Shown: in pieces, positions 26,619-35,345 of the stretch
How positions within the stretch are numbered: position 1 is the stretch's first letter
How the letters are laid out: every line of letters begins with the position of its first letter
Assembly (NCBI GenBank): GCA_963714035.1
Contig: OY970224.1
Span: 1,674,001 to 1,738,000 of the forward strand
DNA length: 64,000 bases
Origin: DATFVB01 sp963714035
GTDB taxonomy: Bacteria; Acidobacteriota; Thermoanaerobaculia; UBA5066; DATFVB01
Direction of reading: 5' to 3'
Notes under the pieces: model-generated
The model's input: the letters and a program-made list of their open reading frames with translations, nothing else
Told to the model about the DNA's origin: nothing
Database searches by the model: none
Program-made: the position numbers and the translations under genes

Positions 26619-27548
26619 ATGAAGCTCGGACGATCCGCCGCGCTCCTCGCGGCCGCGCTCGCGGCGGCCGCCGCGGGTTCCTGCCGGGCGAGGCCCTCGC
26701 CCGCGGAGGAAGCGTACGTCCGCTCGATCGAGACGTGGCGCTCCGGCCGTCTCGAGCGGCTAAAGAAACCGGACGGGTGGCTGTCGCTCGCGGGCCTCTT
26801 CTGGCTGCAGCCCGGCGCGAACGCGGTCGGCGCGGCGCCCGGGAGCGCCGTCGCGCTTCCGGCCTCGGCGCCGGCGCGTGCCGGAACGATCGTGCTCGAC
26901 GGCACGCAGGCCCGGTGGGAGCCGGCGCCGGGCTCGGCGGTGCAGGCCGGCGAGAGACCGGCTGCCGCGATGGCTCTCGTCTCCGACGAGAACGGCGACC
27001 CGACCGTCCTGTCGACCGGCAGCGTCTCCTTTTTCGTCATCCGCCGCGGCGACCGCACGGGTGTGCGCGTCCGCGACAGCGCGAGCGCCGTGCGCCGGAG
27101 CTTCCGGGGCCTCGAGCATTATCCCGTCTCGTCGGAGTGGCGCTTCGAGGCGCGGTTCATACCCTACGACCCGCCGAAACACGTCACCGTTCCGACGATC
27201 CTCGGCTTCCCGGAAGACGACGTCGCGCCCGGCGAGATCGAGTTCACGTATCGCGGAAAGCCGTACCGGGTCGTGCCGGTTCTCGAGCAGGGATCGGCCG
27301 AGATGTTCATCATCTTCGGCGACCGGACGAACGGAAAGAGCACCTACGGGGGAGGCCGGTTCGTCTATGCGCCCTTCCCGAAGGACGGGAAGACCGTCCT
27401 CGACTTCAACAAGGCCTACAACCCGCCCTGCGTCTTCACGCCGTACGCCACCTGCGCGCTGCCGCCGGCCGCGAACCATCTGCCCTTCGAGGTCACGGCG
27501 GGCGAAAAGATGTACGCGGAGAGCTGGGAGCTTTCGAAGAGCCGCTGA
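26619..27548 (+). CDS. DUF1684 family exported protein
   Basis: A 309-residue protein with a hydrophobic N-terminus ending in AAAAGSCRARP, a possible but atypical lipobox. The conserved DUF1684 landmarks are ERLKKPDGWLSLAGLFWLQPG, YGGGRFVYAPFP, LDFNKAYNPPC and TPYATCALPPAANHLPFEVTAGE. The family has no established biochemical role. It starts 7 bases after the VPS10/BNR gene, indicating an operon. Confidence 0.78.
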   Translation: MKLGRSAALLAAALAAAAAGSCRARPSPAEEAYVRSIETWRSGRLERLKKPDGWLSLAGLFWLQPGANAVGAAPGSAVALPASAPARAGTIVLDGTQARWEPAPGSAVQAGERPAAAMALVSDENGDPTVLSTGSVSFFVIRRGDRTGVRVRDSASAVRRSFRGLEHYPVSSEWRFEARFIPYDPPKHVTVPTILGFPEDDVAPGEIEFTYRGKPYRVVPVLEQGSAEMFIIFGDRTNGKSTYGGGRFVYAPFPKDGKTVLDFNKAYNPPCVFTPYATCALPPAANHLPFEVTAGEKMYAESWELSKSR

Positions 27549-27646
27549 CGCCCGAGCGAAAGCCGATCCGTCGGCTCGAGGTACGGGAATCGACCCGCCC
27601 GGCGGCTTTCGCGAAAACCGTGTATTATAAAGCGATTGAGACGGCG

Positions 27647-30106
27647 ATGAAGCGAAAGGCGGCGACCGGTCTTTTCTTCCTCTGCGTCGCCGGACTGGCG
27701 GCGAATGCCCGGGCCGTTTCGCACCCGCTGGTCCCGATCGGCCCCGCGAGCTCGCACGGGAATGGCCTCGGAAGCGAGCTGACGATTCTCACCATCCAGA
27801 GAGTTGGCACCGAAGAAGGCTGTGTGGCCTGGAACGGCTCCCGCGACATCGAAGGATCCTCCGCCTGCCCGAGCGGGAGCGGCCTGACCGGAGGCGACGA
27901 GAAGAGTCTCGAAAAAAAGCAGACGCAGACAGAGCCGATCTCGGCGCTCGAGACGACCGATGCGGCCAACTTTGTCGTCGTCTTCAATGGCAACGAGTTC
28001 GACGACAGCCTCACGCTGGACACCATTCAGCTGACGATCTTCGACCAGAGCGGCGTCCCCCGATACGTCTCCGCTCCTTTCATCGCCGCCACGACGTTCG
28101 CCTTCAGCGGACTCGGCGCCGCCAACTATCTCTTCAAGCTCGACCCCGACGACGCGGCGGCACTCAACGCCGACCAGGTGTTCAGCAATCCCACCTGGCG
28201 CATCGGACTGGCAGCGAGGGCTTCGGGAACCGCCGGAGGCCCGGAATCGTTTGCCGTCGCCCGACGGTGTCCGGACATCACGCTGGCGCCTTCGACACTC
28301 CCGGCCGCCCTGCAGAACTCGGCGTACGGGCCGGTGAACGGGAGCGCGACCGGCGGCGTCACGCCGTACACGAGCATCGAAGCGAGCCCGGCGCCGCCCT
28401 ATCTCGGCGGCATCACCTTCACGTCCAGCACGGCGGCGGGAACTTTCCGGTTCTCGGGAACCCCGACCACGACCGGCGAGGTGAACGTGACGGTGACGGC
28501 CATCGACGTCAACGGATGCTCCGAGGAAATCGTCTACGCGCTCGTCGTCAATGCGCCGTCGTGTCCCACGATCGCCGTCGCGCCCTCCACTCTCGCCGAC
28601 GGAACCGCCGGCCAGTTCTACGGCCCGATCCAGTTCAGCGCCTCCGGCGGCACGGGTCCCTACGCGTTTTCGGACAACGACTCCCTCCTGGGAACCGGCC
28701 TCACCCTCAGCGGGGGCGGCGTCCTCTCCGGCACGCCGATCGCCAGCGGGGCGATCGACCTCGCCGTGACGGCCACCGACAGCGCGGGGGTTCCCGTGGG
28801 GTGCGAGGGGGGCCAGACGATCGCGTTCTTCGTCAATCCGCCCGTGTGCCCCGTCATCCTCCTTTCGCCCAAGTCGCTGCCGGCGGCCACGCAGAACGTG
28901 CCGTACGGGCCGCTGAACGGGACCGCGACCGGCGGCGTCACGCCGTACACGAGCATCCTCGCGACGCCCGCGCCGCCCTATCTCGGCGGCATCACCTTCT
29001 CTTCCAGCACGACGGGCACGTTCCAGTTTTCGGGAACGCCGACGGCGTCCGGAGGCGTCAACGTGACGGTGACCGCGACCGACTTCAACGGTTGCGCCGA
29101 CGAGGTCGTCTACTCCCTCGTCGCCAATGCGCCCACGTGCCCGAAGATCACGGTCTCGCCCTCCTCGCTCGCCGAGGGAACCGCCGGCGAGTTCTACGGC
29201 CCGGTGCAGTTCCAGGCCTCCGGCGGCACGGGACCCTACACGTTCAACGACAAGGGCTCGCTCTCGGGAACCGGCCTCGTTCTCGGCACGAGCGGCATCC
29301 TCTCCGGAACGCCCGTCGTCAGCGGCCCGGTCGAGTTCGCCGTCACGGCCACCGACACGGCGGGAAACCCCGCGGGTTGCAAAGGCGGCCAGCCCATCAC
29401 GCTGTTCATCAATCCGCGGGTGTGCCCGGACATCCTGCTGCAGCCCCCCTCTCTGCCCGCGGCCACGCAGAACGTGGCCTACGGGCCCGTGCACGGGACC
29501 GTGACGCGGGGCGTCCGGCCGTACGTCCGCATCGACGCGAGCCCTTCCCCGCCGTATCTCGGCGGCATCACCTTCACCTCCGACACCGCGACGGGGACGT
29601 TCCGGTTTGCGGGCACGCCGACGACGTCCGGCAACATCAACGTGACGGTGACCGCCACCGACGCCGACCTGTGCACCGACGAGGCCGTCTACTCGCTCGT
29701 CGTCAACGCGCCGTCGTGCCCGACGATCGCGGTCTCGCCGGCCTCGCTTCCGTCGGGGACCGCCGACCAGCACTACGGTCCGATTCAGTTCAGCGCCTCC
29801 GGCGGCACCGGCCCCTACACGTTCACCGACAGCGGCTCGCTGGCGGGAACCGGGCTCACTCTCAGCCCCGACGGGGTCCTCTCGGGAACGCCGATCGTCA
29901 TCGGGATCATCGACTTCGCCGTCACGGCCGTCGATACGGCGGGAAACCCCGCGGGATGCGAAGGGGGACAGGCGCTGGAGCTCTTCGTCAAGCGGCCGAC
30001 GGAATCGATCGCTACCCTGCTCGTCCCGACGCTCGGCGGCGCCGGTCTCGCCCTCCTCACCCTCTCCCTCGCCGGCGCGGCGCTCCTCCTGATCCGGCGA
30101 ATGTAG
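27647..30106 (+). CDS. Ig-like repeat surface protein with IPTL-like C-terminal anchor
   Basis: An 819-residue protein: signal peptide, an N-terminal domain of about 180 residues, then six Ig-like repeats of about 95 residues, each starting CP-x-I. They alternate between two types: type 1 contains TGGVTPY or a variant and PPYLGGITF, type 2 contains SASGGTGPY and SGTP. The gene therefore carries three copies of a two-domain unit. The C-terminus VPTLGGAGLALLTLSLAGAALLLIRRM begins like the IPTL-CTERM sorting signal: a PTL motif, a membrane span and a basic tail. A -10-like TATTAT (27622-27627) lies upstream, within a spacer bracketed by a 10-bp inverted repeat (27556-27565, 27603-27612). Confidence 0.75.
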   Translation: MKRKAATGLFFLCVAGLAANARAVSHPLVPIGPASSHGNGLGSELTILTIQRVGTEEGCVAWNGSRDIEGSSACPSGSGLTGGDEKSLEKKQTQTEPISALETTDAANFVVVFNGNEFDDSLTLDTIQLTIFDQSGVPRYVSAPFIAATTFAFSGLGAANYLFKLDPDDAAALNADQVFSNPTWRIGLAARASGTAGGPESFAVARRCPDITLAPSTLPAALQNSAYGPVNGSATGGVTPYTSIEASPAPPYLGGITFTSSTAAGTFRFSGTPTTTGEVNVTVTAIDVNGCSEEIVYALVVNAPSCPTIAVAPSTLADGTAGQFYGPIQFSASGGTGPYAFSDNDSLLGTGLTLSGGGVLSGTPIASGAIDLAVTATDSAGVPVGCEGGQTIAFFVNPPVCPVILLSPKSLPAATQNVPYGPLNGTATGGVTPYTSILATPAPPYLGGITFSSSTTGTFQFSGTPTASGGVNVTVTATDFNGCADEVVYSLVANAPTCPKITVSPSSLAEGTAGEFYGPVQFQASGGTGPYTFNDKGSLSGTGLVLGTSGILSGTPVVSGPVEFAVTATDTAGNPAGCKGGQPITLFINPRVCPDILLQPPSLPAATQNVAYGPVHGTVTRGVRPYVRIDASPSPPYLGGITFTSDTATGTFRFAGTPTTSGNINVTVTATDADLCTDEAVYSLVVNAPSCPTIAVSPASLPSGTADQHYGPIQFSASGGTGPYTFTDSGSLAGTGLTLSPDGVLSGTPIVIGIIDFAVTAVDTAGNPAGCEGGQALELFVKRPTESIATLLVPTLGGAGLALLTLSLAGAALLLIRRM

Positions 30107-30169
30107 GGGCGATACTCCCCGCCCCCCGGAATCCGCGAGCGCGGCTCGACGATTTTTCGGACGCGCGCC

Positions 30170-31792
30170 TCAGGCGTGGACGCCGGGCGCTTCCCTTCCC
30201 GTCGCCGCCACGTATTCCGGATACGACCCGAGGTACGCGTGCGGGGCGCCTTTTCCGACCTCGAGCACGCGGGTCGCGAGGCCGCGCAGGAACGTCCGGT
30301 CGTGGGAAACGAAGAGCATCGTGCCTTCGAAACCCTCGAGCGCGCCGACGAGCATCTCCTTCGTCGCGAGGTCCAGGTGGTTGGTCGGCTCGTCCAGGAC
30401 GAGGAAGTTGGGAGGATGGAAAAGCATCCGCGCCATCACGAGCCGGGAACGCTCCCCGCCCGACAGCGCCCGGACGGGCTTGTCGACGTCGTCGCCGGAG
30501 AACTGGAACGCGCCGAGAAGGCTCCGGATCGCGGCCGGGCTGTCGTGCGGAAAGTCCTTCTCGATCTGCTGGAGCGCGGTGAGACGGGGATCGAGGAGTT
30601 CGAGCGCCTGCTGGGCGAAGTAGCCGAGCGAAAGGCTCGCGCCGAGCTTCACCGCCCCGGCGTCGGGGGCGAGGGTCCCGGCGACCATCTTCAGGAGCGT
30701 CGTCTTTCCGGCGCCGTTCTTCCCCATCACGCACCACCGCTCTCCCCGGCGGACCAGGAAATCGAAGTCCGAATACAGGCGGCGGTCCCCGTAAGCCTTC
30801 GTGATCCCGGAGAGCGCGGCGACTTCTTCGCCCGACCGGGCCGGCGCGGGAAACTGGAACTTCACGGCCTGTCGCCGCCGCGGGAGCTCGATCGTCTCGA
30901 TCTTTTCGAGCTTCTTGACCCGGCTCTGCACCTGGGCCGCCTTCGCGGCGTGGGCCGAGAACCGCTCGATGAAGCGCTGCTCCTTCGCGAGCATCGCCTG
31001 CTGCCGCGAGTACGCCGCCTCGCGCTGCGCTTCGCGCAGCTTTCTCTCCCGGTCGTAGAAGTCGTAGTCGCCGGAATAGGAGACGAGCTCTCCCCCGTCG
31101 ATCTCGACGATCTTCGTGACGACGCGGTTCATGAAGTCCCGGTCGTGGCACGTCATCAGGAGCGAGGCGGAGCTCGTCTTCAGGAAATCTTCGAGCCAGA
31201 GGATCGACTCGATGTCGAGATGGTTCGTCGGCTCGTCGAGGAGCAGGACGTCCGGTTTTCCCAGGAGCACCTTCCCCATCGAGACGCGCATCTTCCATCC
31301 GCCCGAGAGCGCCGCCACGTCCCGATCGATCGCGGCATCCTCGAACCCCAGGCCGTGCAGCACCTCGCGGGCGCGCGCCTCGAGCTCGTACCCGCCGCGC
31401 TGCTGGTATTCCTCCTGGACGTGGCCGAAGCGCTCGAGGATCGCGTCCATCTCCCCCGCGCGCTCCGGGTCGCCGAGACCGCGTTCGAGGGCCGCGAGCT
31501 CGTGGTGGAGGTCGCCGAGCCGCCCGCTTCCGGCGATCGCCTCTTCGAGCACGGTCCGCCCGGCCATCTCGTCGATCTCCTGGCGGAACCATCCGATCGC
31601 CAGCCTCTTCGGAACCGAGACCTCGCCGTCGTCGGGATGCTCTTCGCCGGCGATCATGCGGAAGAGCGTCGTCTTGCCGGCGCCGTTGGGCCCCACGAGC
31701 CCCACCTTCTCGCCGGGATTCAACTGGAACGACGCGTCGACGAAGAGGACCTGACGGCCGTACTGCTTCGAGATCCCCGAAAACGCGATCAT
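30170..31792 (-). CDS. ABC-F family ATPase (EttA/Uup-like)
   Basis: A 540-residue soluble protein with two ABC domains and no membrane segment. Domain 1 has GPNGAGKTT and signature LSGGWKMR. Domain 2 has GKNGAGKTT and LSGGERSR, each followed by LLLDEPTNHLD or LVLDEPTNHLD. Between them is the charged helical linker (about 245-300) that in ABC-F proteins enters the ribosome near the peptidyl-tRNA. The likely role is translation control; an antibiotic-protection role cannot be excluded. Its ATG is only 18 bases from that of the divergent methyltransferase. Confidence 0.88.
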   Translation of the reverse strand: MIAFSGISKQYGRQVLFVDASFQLNPGEKVGLVGPNGAGKTTLFRMIAGEEHPDDGEVSVPKRLAIGWFRQEIDEMAGRTVLEEAIAGSGRLGDLHHELAALERGLGDPERAGEMDAILERFGHVQEEYQQRGGYELEARAREVLHGLGFEDAAIDRDVAALSGGWKMRVSMGKVLLGKPDVLLLDEPTNHLDIESILWLEDFLKTSSASLLMTCHDRDFMNRVVTKIVEIDGGELVSYSGDYDFYDRERKLREAQREAAYSRQQAMLAKEQRFIERFSAHAAKAAQVQSRVKKLEKIETIELPRRRQAVKFQFPAPARSGEEVAALSGITKAYGDRRLYSDFDFLVRRGERWCVMGKNGAGKTTLLKMVAGTLAPDAGAVKLGASLSLGYFAQQALELLDPRLTALQQIEKDFPHDSPAAIRSLLGAFQFSGDDVDKPVRALSGGERSRLVMARMLFHPPNFLVLDEPTNHLDLATKEMLVGALEGFEGTMLFVSHDRTFLRGLATRVLEVGKGAPHAYLGSYPEYVAATGREAPGVHA

Positions 31793-31810
31793 GGAGCGCG
31801 GAACGATATC

Positions 31811-32635
31811 ATGCGAAAAATGGCCGATTCCGAGTACATCCACGGGACGTCGGCCGAGGAACAGGCGAGGCTCGCCCGCCTGAACGCGCTCCTCAATCGC
31901 GCGTCGCTCGAGGCGCTCTCCCTCTCGGGCGGGGAACGGATCCTCGACGTGGGAAGCGGACCGGGCCAGCTCACCCGCGCGATGGGGAAGGCGACCGGGA
32001 GGCGCGTCATCGGCGTCGAACGGAGCGCGGAGCAGCGGGAGACGGCGGAGCGGCTCGCCGCGGAGGCCGCCGAGAGGGATTTCGCCGAGTTCCGCGCCGG
32101 CGACGCGGAAGCGCTGCCCCTCGCGCGCTCGGAGTGGGGCTCGTTCGACGTCGTCCACGGCCGCTTCGTCCTCGAGCACGTCCGCGATCCGCTCGCGGTC
32201 GTCCGTCAGATGGCGCGCGCCGTCCGCCCGGGCGGCCGAATCGTCCTCGAGGACGACGACCACTCGATGCTCCGGCTCTGGCCTGCGCCCGAGGGATTCT
32301 CCGCCGTCTGGAGCGCCTACATGGCGAGCTACGAGAAGATCGGGTGCGATCCGATCGTCGGCCGCCGCCTCGTCGCGCTGCTCGCCGAGGCGGGCTTGCA
32401 CCCGCGCCGCAACCGCCTCCTCTTCTTCGGCGGCTGCGCCGGCTCCCCCGATTTCCCTCTCTACGCGGAGAACCTCGCGATCATCCTCGCGCAGGCGCGC
32501 GGCCGGATCGTCGAAGGACGACTGCTCGACGCCGAGCGGTTCGACGCCGGGCTCGCGGCGTACCGGCAATGGTCGAGCCGTCCCGATGCGGCGCTGTGGT
32601 ACGTGCGCAATTGGGCGGAAGGATTGAGGGCATAG
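31811..32635 (+). CDS. Class I SAM-dependent methyltransferase
   Basis: A 274-residue protein with motif I ILDVGSGPGQLTRAMG, motif II VIGVERSAEQ, motif III AGDAEALPL and FDVVHGRFVLEHVRDP. This is a Rossmann methyltransferase of the UbiE/ubiquinone-like type; the substrate is unknown. The C-terminal part (about 190-274) is helical. Starts at 31811 and 31820 are both possible. Only 18 bases separate it from the divergent ABC-F start, so the promoters must overlap each other or the coding sequences. Palindromic element C begins right after its stop codon. Confidence 0.78.
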   Translation: MRKMADSEYIHGTSAEEQARLARLNALLNRASLEALSLSGGERILDVGSGPGQLTRAMGKATGRRVIGVERSAEQRETAERLAAEAAERDFAEFRAGDAEALPLARSEWGSFDVVHGRFVLEHVRDPLAVVRQMARAVRPGGRIVLEDDDHSMLRLWPAPEGFSAVWSAYMASYEKIGCDPIVGRRLVALLAEAGLHPRRNRLLFFGGCAGSPDFPLYAENLAIILAQARGRIVEGRLLDAERFDAGLAAYRQWSSRPDAALWYVRNWAEGLRA

Positions 32636-32636
32636 A

Positions 32637-32753
32637 CGCGCGCGCCATACGCACGGTTATGCGAGCGCCGGCAGCCGACCAGCGGCCTTAACGTACGCCG
32701 CGGCCGCCGGCTCGACTCCCGGCGCCCACCTTCCCGCACGTCTGGCGCGCGCG
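32637..32753. repeat. Palindromic intergenic element, copy C (inverted)
   Basis: Outer stem CGCGCGCC (32639-32646) pairs with GGCGCGCG (32744-32751). Read on the minus strand it contains GACGTGC (32736-32742), a loop with GCGTACGTTAA, and CGCATAAC (32656-32663). Compared with copy B it lacks about 10 bases of the apical loop. It starts just after the methyltransferase stop codon, in the gap between convergent genes. Confidence 0.82.
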
Positions 32754-32769
32754 ATGGCAAGATCCTGCC

Positions 32770-32797
32770 CCCCGCAACCCGCAACTCGGAACTCGTC
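32770..32797 (-). repeat. GTTGCGGG-type repeat after the SDR stop codon
   Basis: On the minus strand the bases after the SDR stop read GAGTTCCGAGTTGCGGGTTG and continue CGGG. AGTTGCGGGTTGCGGG is identical to the start of the block after the M28 gene (14037-14146). Confidence 0.6.
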
Positions 32798-33592
32798 CTA
32801 GAAGGTGCCTTGGACCAGGCTTCCGTCCACGAGCAACGACACTCCGCTGACGTAGCTCGCCCGCTCGCTGCACAGGAAGGCGACGACGTCGCCGAGCTCC
32901 TCCGGACGCGCCGAGCGCTTGAGCGGGATCGCCTCGGAAGCCCGCGCCGCGTATTCCTCGATCGACACCCCCGCCTGCTTCGCGCGGATTCCGTTGAGCT
33001 CGATCTGCCGATCGGTCGCCACGTATCCGGGCAGAACGGCGTTGACGAGCACATTGTCGCCGGCGGCCTGGTTCGCCATGGTCTTGGTCAGCGCCGAGAT
33101 CCCCGCGCGCAGCGTCGACGACACCGTGAGCAGCTCCGCCGGCTGCTTCGCGACGAACGAGGTCAGGTGCACGATCCTTCCCCATTTCCGCGCGCGCATC
33201 CCGGGAAGGACGAGCCGCGAGAGACGCACGACGTTCATCAGCGTGCCCTCGATCCCGGTCCGCCACTGCTCTTCCGTGAGCTCCTCGAATCTCGCCGCCG
33301 GAGGCCCTCCCGCATTGGTCACGAGGATGTCCACCGCGCCGAAACGCTCCTCGGCGGACCGGTACCAGGCCTCGAGATCCGAAGTCTTCGACAGGTCGCA
33401 CGGGGTCGCATGAAGCTCGGCGCCGGGCGCCTCGCGCAGGATCGCGGCGCGCGCCGTCTCGAGCGACTCGGGCGAGCGGGAGCAGAGGGAGACGCGGCAT
33501 CCCTCGCGCGCGAGCGACGTCGCGACGGCCCGTCCGATCCCCTTGCTCGACGCCGCCACCATGGCGGCGCGGCCTTTCAGCCCGAAGTCCAC
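32798..33592 (-). CDS. Short-chain dehydrogenase/reductase lacking the catalytic Tyr-Lys
   Basis: A 264-residue SDR with an intact cofactor site (ASSKGIGRAVATSLAREG), NAGG, and the C-terminal LLVDGSLVQGTF. At the position of the usual YxxxK the sequence is SSTLR (in LTVSSTLRAGISALTKT), so the catalytic Tyr is Ser and the Lys is Arg. A subfamily of ketoacyl-ACP reductase-like SDRs with this loss is known, so this is likely a natural divergent enzyme or a non-catalytic protein rather than a mutation. The start is GTG 33592. It lies downstream of the small membrane-protein gene, with a 54-base gap. Confidence 0.82.
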   Translation of the reverse strand: MDFGLKGRAAMVAASSKGIGRAVATSLAREGCRVSLCSRSPESLETARAAILREAPGAELHATPCDLSKTSDLEAWYRSAEERFGAVDILVTNAGGPPAARFEELTEEQWRTGIEGTLMNVVRLSRLVLPGMRARKWGRIVHLTSFVAKQPAELLTVSSTLRAGISALTKTMANQAAGDNVLVNAVLPGYVATDRQIELNGIRAKQAGVSIEEYAARASEAIPLKRSARPEELGDVVAFLCSERASYVSGVSLLVDGSLVQGTF

Positions 33593-33646
33593 GGACGAAT
33601 CCTATCGCGGCGCCTCTCCTCCGCGAGCCGTGAGCAAGGCGGAAGA

Positions 33647-33838
33647 TCAGCGTCGGGCGAGCAGCCGGAGCGCCGGCACGGTCGTCAGCGCGCCCACCGC
33701 GACGAGGGTGGCCCCGAGACGGCGGCGCGTCTCTTTCGACAGTTTGCTCGAGAGGAGCAGTCCGACGCCCGCGGCGAGCGCCGCGCGCGTTCCGACGACG
33801 AAACCGATCTCGGGCACGGTGAGGCGGTGTCTTCGCAT
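33647..33838 (-). CDS. Small membrane protein
   Basis: A 63-residue protein with one or two hydrophobic segments (IGFVVGTRAALAAGVGLLLS and LGATLVAVGALTTVPAL) joined by a basic turn (SKLSKETRRR). GGGAGG six bases before ATG 33838 is an excellent ribosome-binding site, which argues that this short gene is real. It is followed by the SDR gene in the same direction. Function unknown. Confidence 0.65.
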   Translation of the reverse strand: MRRHRLTVPEIGFVVGTRAALAAGVGLLLSSKLSKETRRRLGATLVAVGALTTVPALRLLARR

Positions 33839-33962
33839 CTTCGACCTCCCAACGCCGACTCCCAGCAAGAATCCTACCGGGCGCGTCGCGCCGGCGGATC
33901 CGAAGGGCGCGAGACCGGACCCGCTGGCGCCGATTCCGCCGCCGGTGTGTAATCGAGGGCCG

Positions 33963-34595
33963 ATGACGCCCGACGCCCATGGCCGGCTTCCTCCCGGACA
34001 GGTGCTGACCGAGAAATGGCCGGTCCTCACGTACGGCGCGGTTCCGGCGGTCGATCCCGCGAAATGGACTTTCCGGTGCTTCGGCCGGGTCGGCCGCGAC
34101 ACGTCGTGGAGCTGGCCGGAATTCCTCTCCCTCCCGCGCGTCGAGGTCGTCTCCGACATCCATTGCGTCACCCGCTGGAGCCGCTTCGACAACCGGTGGG
34201 AGGGCGTTCGCGTCCGCGAGATCCTGGATCGAGCCGGTGTCGCGCCGGGCGCCGTCGCGGCGGTCGCGCACTCCGAAGGCGGCTACACGACCAACGTCGC
34301 GCTCGACGATCTCCGAGGCGACGACGTCCTCCTCGCGATCCGGCACGACGGACGCGATCTCTCGCCCGAGCACGGCGGCCCCTGCCGGCTCGTCGTCCCC
34401 CGGCTTTATTTCTGGAAGAGCGCGAAGTGGATCCGGTCGCTCGAGCTCGTCGAGACGAACCCTCCCGGATTCTGGGAGGAGAACGGATACCACCTGCGCG
34501 GCGATCCCTTCCGCGAGGAACGCTTCTCGGACCAGGAGACCGACGCGATGCAGCGCATGCGCGCGGAATCGGCGCGGCAGCTCCGCCGCCGTTGA
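33963..34595 (+). CDS. Sulfite oxidase-fold molybdopterin protein
   Basis: A 210-residue protein of the oxidoreductase molybdopterin-binding family. The central DIHCVTRWSRFDNRWEGV contains the Cys that would coordinate molybdenum, and HGGPCRLVVPRLYFWKSAKW is also typical. There is no signal peptide or Tat motif, so it appears cytoplasmic, and it lacks the dimerisation domain of true sulfite oxidases. The substrate is unknown. It starts at ATG 33963 and runs convergently with 35346-35846. Confidence 0.8.
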   Translation: MTPDAHGRLPPGQVLTEKWPVLTYGAVPAVDPAKWTFRCFGRVGRDTSWSWPEFLSLPRVEVVSDIHCVTRWSRFDNRWEGVRVREILDRAGVAPGAVAAVAHSEGGYTTNVALDDLRGDDVLLAIRHDGRDLSPEHGGPCRLVVPRLYFWKSAKWIRSLELVETNPPGFWEENGYHLRGDPFREERFSDQETDAMQRMRAESARQLRRR

Positions 34596-34621
34596 GTCGC
34601 AAGGACCCCTGGAATCCTCCC

Positions 34622-35213
34622 GGGCGCGAGCCCGCCGGGATGGGGGCCAGCCCACTGAAATCGGTCCCGGAGGGCCTCCATGGGGCGCCGGAGCGGTCGA
34701 GCCGCACAATGTCGCGAGCGAAGCGAGGCCGCTGCGCTACTTCTCCCGGCGGGAGAAGGTGGCGGCTGCGAGCCGCCGGATGAGGGCAGGAAGGCGAGCC
34801 GCGAAGGTCGAATTCAGCGCGCGACGGAGTCGCAGCCACGAAGTGGCCAGCGCTCAAGCGCTGGGGCGCGTCAATCGCCGCGCACGCAAGTGCGCGAGCA
34901 TATCGCGGAAAGTGTGAGCGCAAAGCGCGCACTTCCATGCGCGCGGCGCGCTCTCTCCTGAGCGAAGCGAAGGACCTGGCAACCGGAGCAGATCCTTCGT
35001 CGCTTCCGCCTTCGCTCTGCGAGCTACGGCGGACAAGTCGCTCCTCAGGATGACGTGCTCCGGAGGTCCGCGATCTGGGAGGCCGCAGCGTTCCAGCCGC
35101 GCAGCGGCGCGCGCGAGGCCGACGTGACACGCGCCCGGCCGGCTCGATGCATCATCGCGCCGGCTCCCCCGCCGCGATCACAGGACCATCCCTACTCGGT
35201 TCAGCGCAACGAC
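34622..35213. repeat. Mosaic of intergenic repeats
   Basis: No gene is seen here. Recognisable pieces are GGCGCGAGCCCGCCGGGATG at 34622-34641 (again at 35226); paired hairpins TTCTCCC-GGC-GGGAGAA (34741-34757) and GGCGGCT-GCG-AGCCGCC (34761-34777); a long inverted repeat with arms near 34956-34980 (TCCTGAGCGAAGCGAAGGAC) and 34989-35053 (CAGATCCTTCGTCGCTTC, CTCCTCAGGATGAC); and a 33-base segment at 35132-35164 repeated exactly at 35312. It looks like a place where several mobile or palindromic repeats have accumulated. Confidence 0.7.
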
Positions 35214-35344
35214 GAGGCGCGGTGAGGCGCGAGCCCGCCGGGATGCGGGCCGCCCGCACCGTTCCGAGGCGTACTGCGGCAAGTACGCCGCAGGGCGGCG
35301 CGCGCGGCTCACGCCCGGCCGGCTCGATGCATCATCGCGCCGGC
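35214..35344. repeat. Palindromic element, related architecture (second subfamily)
   Basis: Outer GGCGCG near 35216 and CGCGCC near the right end can pair. An inner stem pairs GAGCCCGCCGGG with CCCGGCCGGCTC with one mismatch. The apex is a GGCGTAC (35268-35274) / GTACGCC (35283-35289) hairpin. The layout matches copies A-D although the primary sequence is mostly different. The right end lies 1 base from the stop codon of the 35346 gene. Confidence 0.6.
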
Positions 35345-35345
35345 C

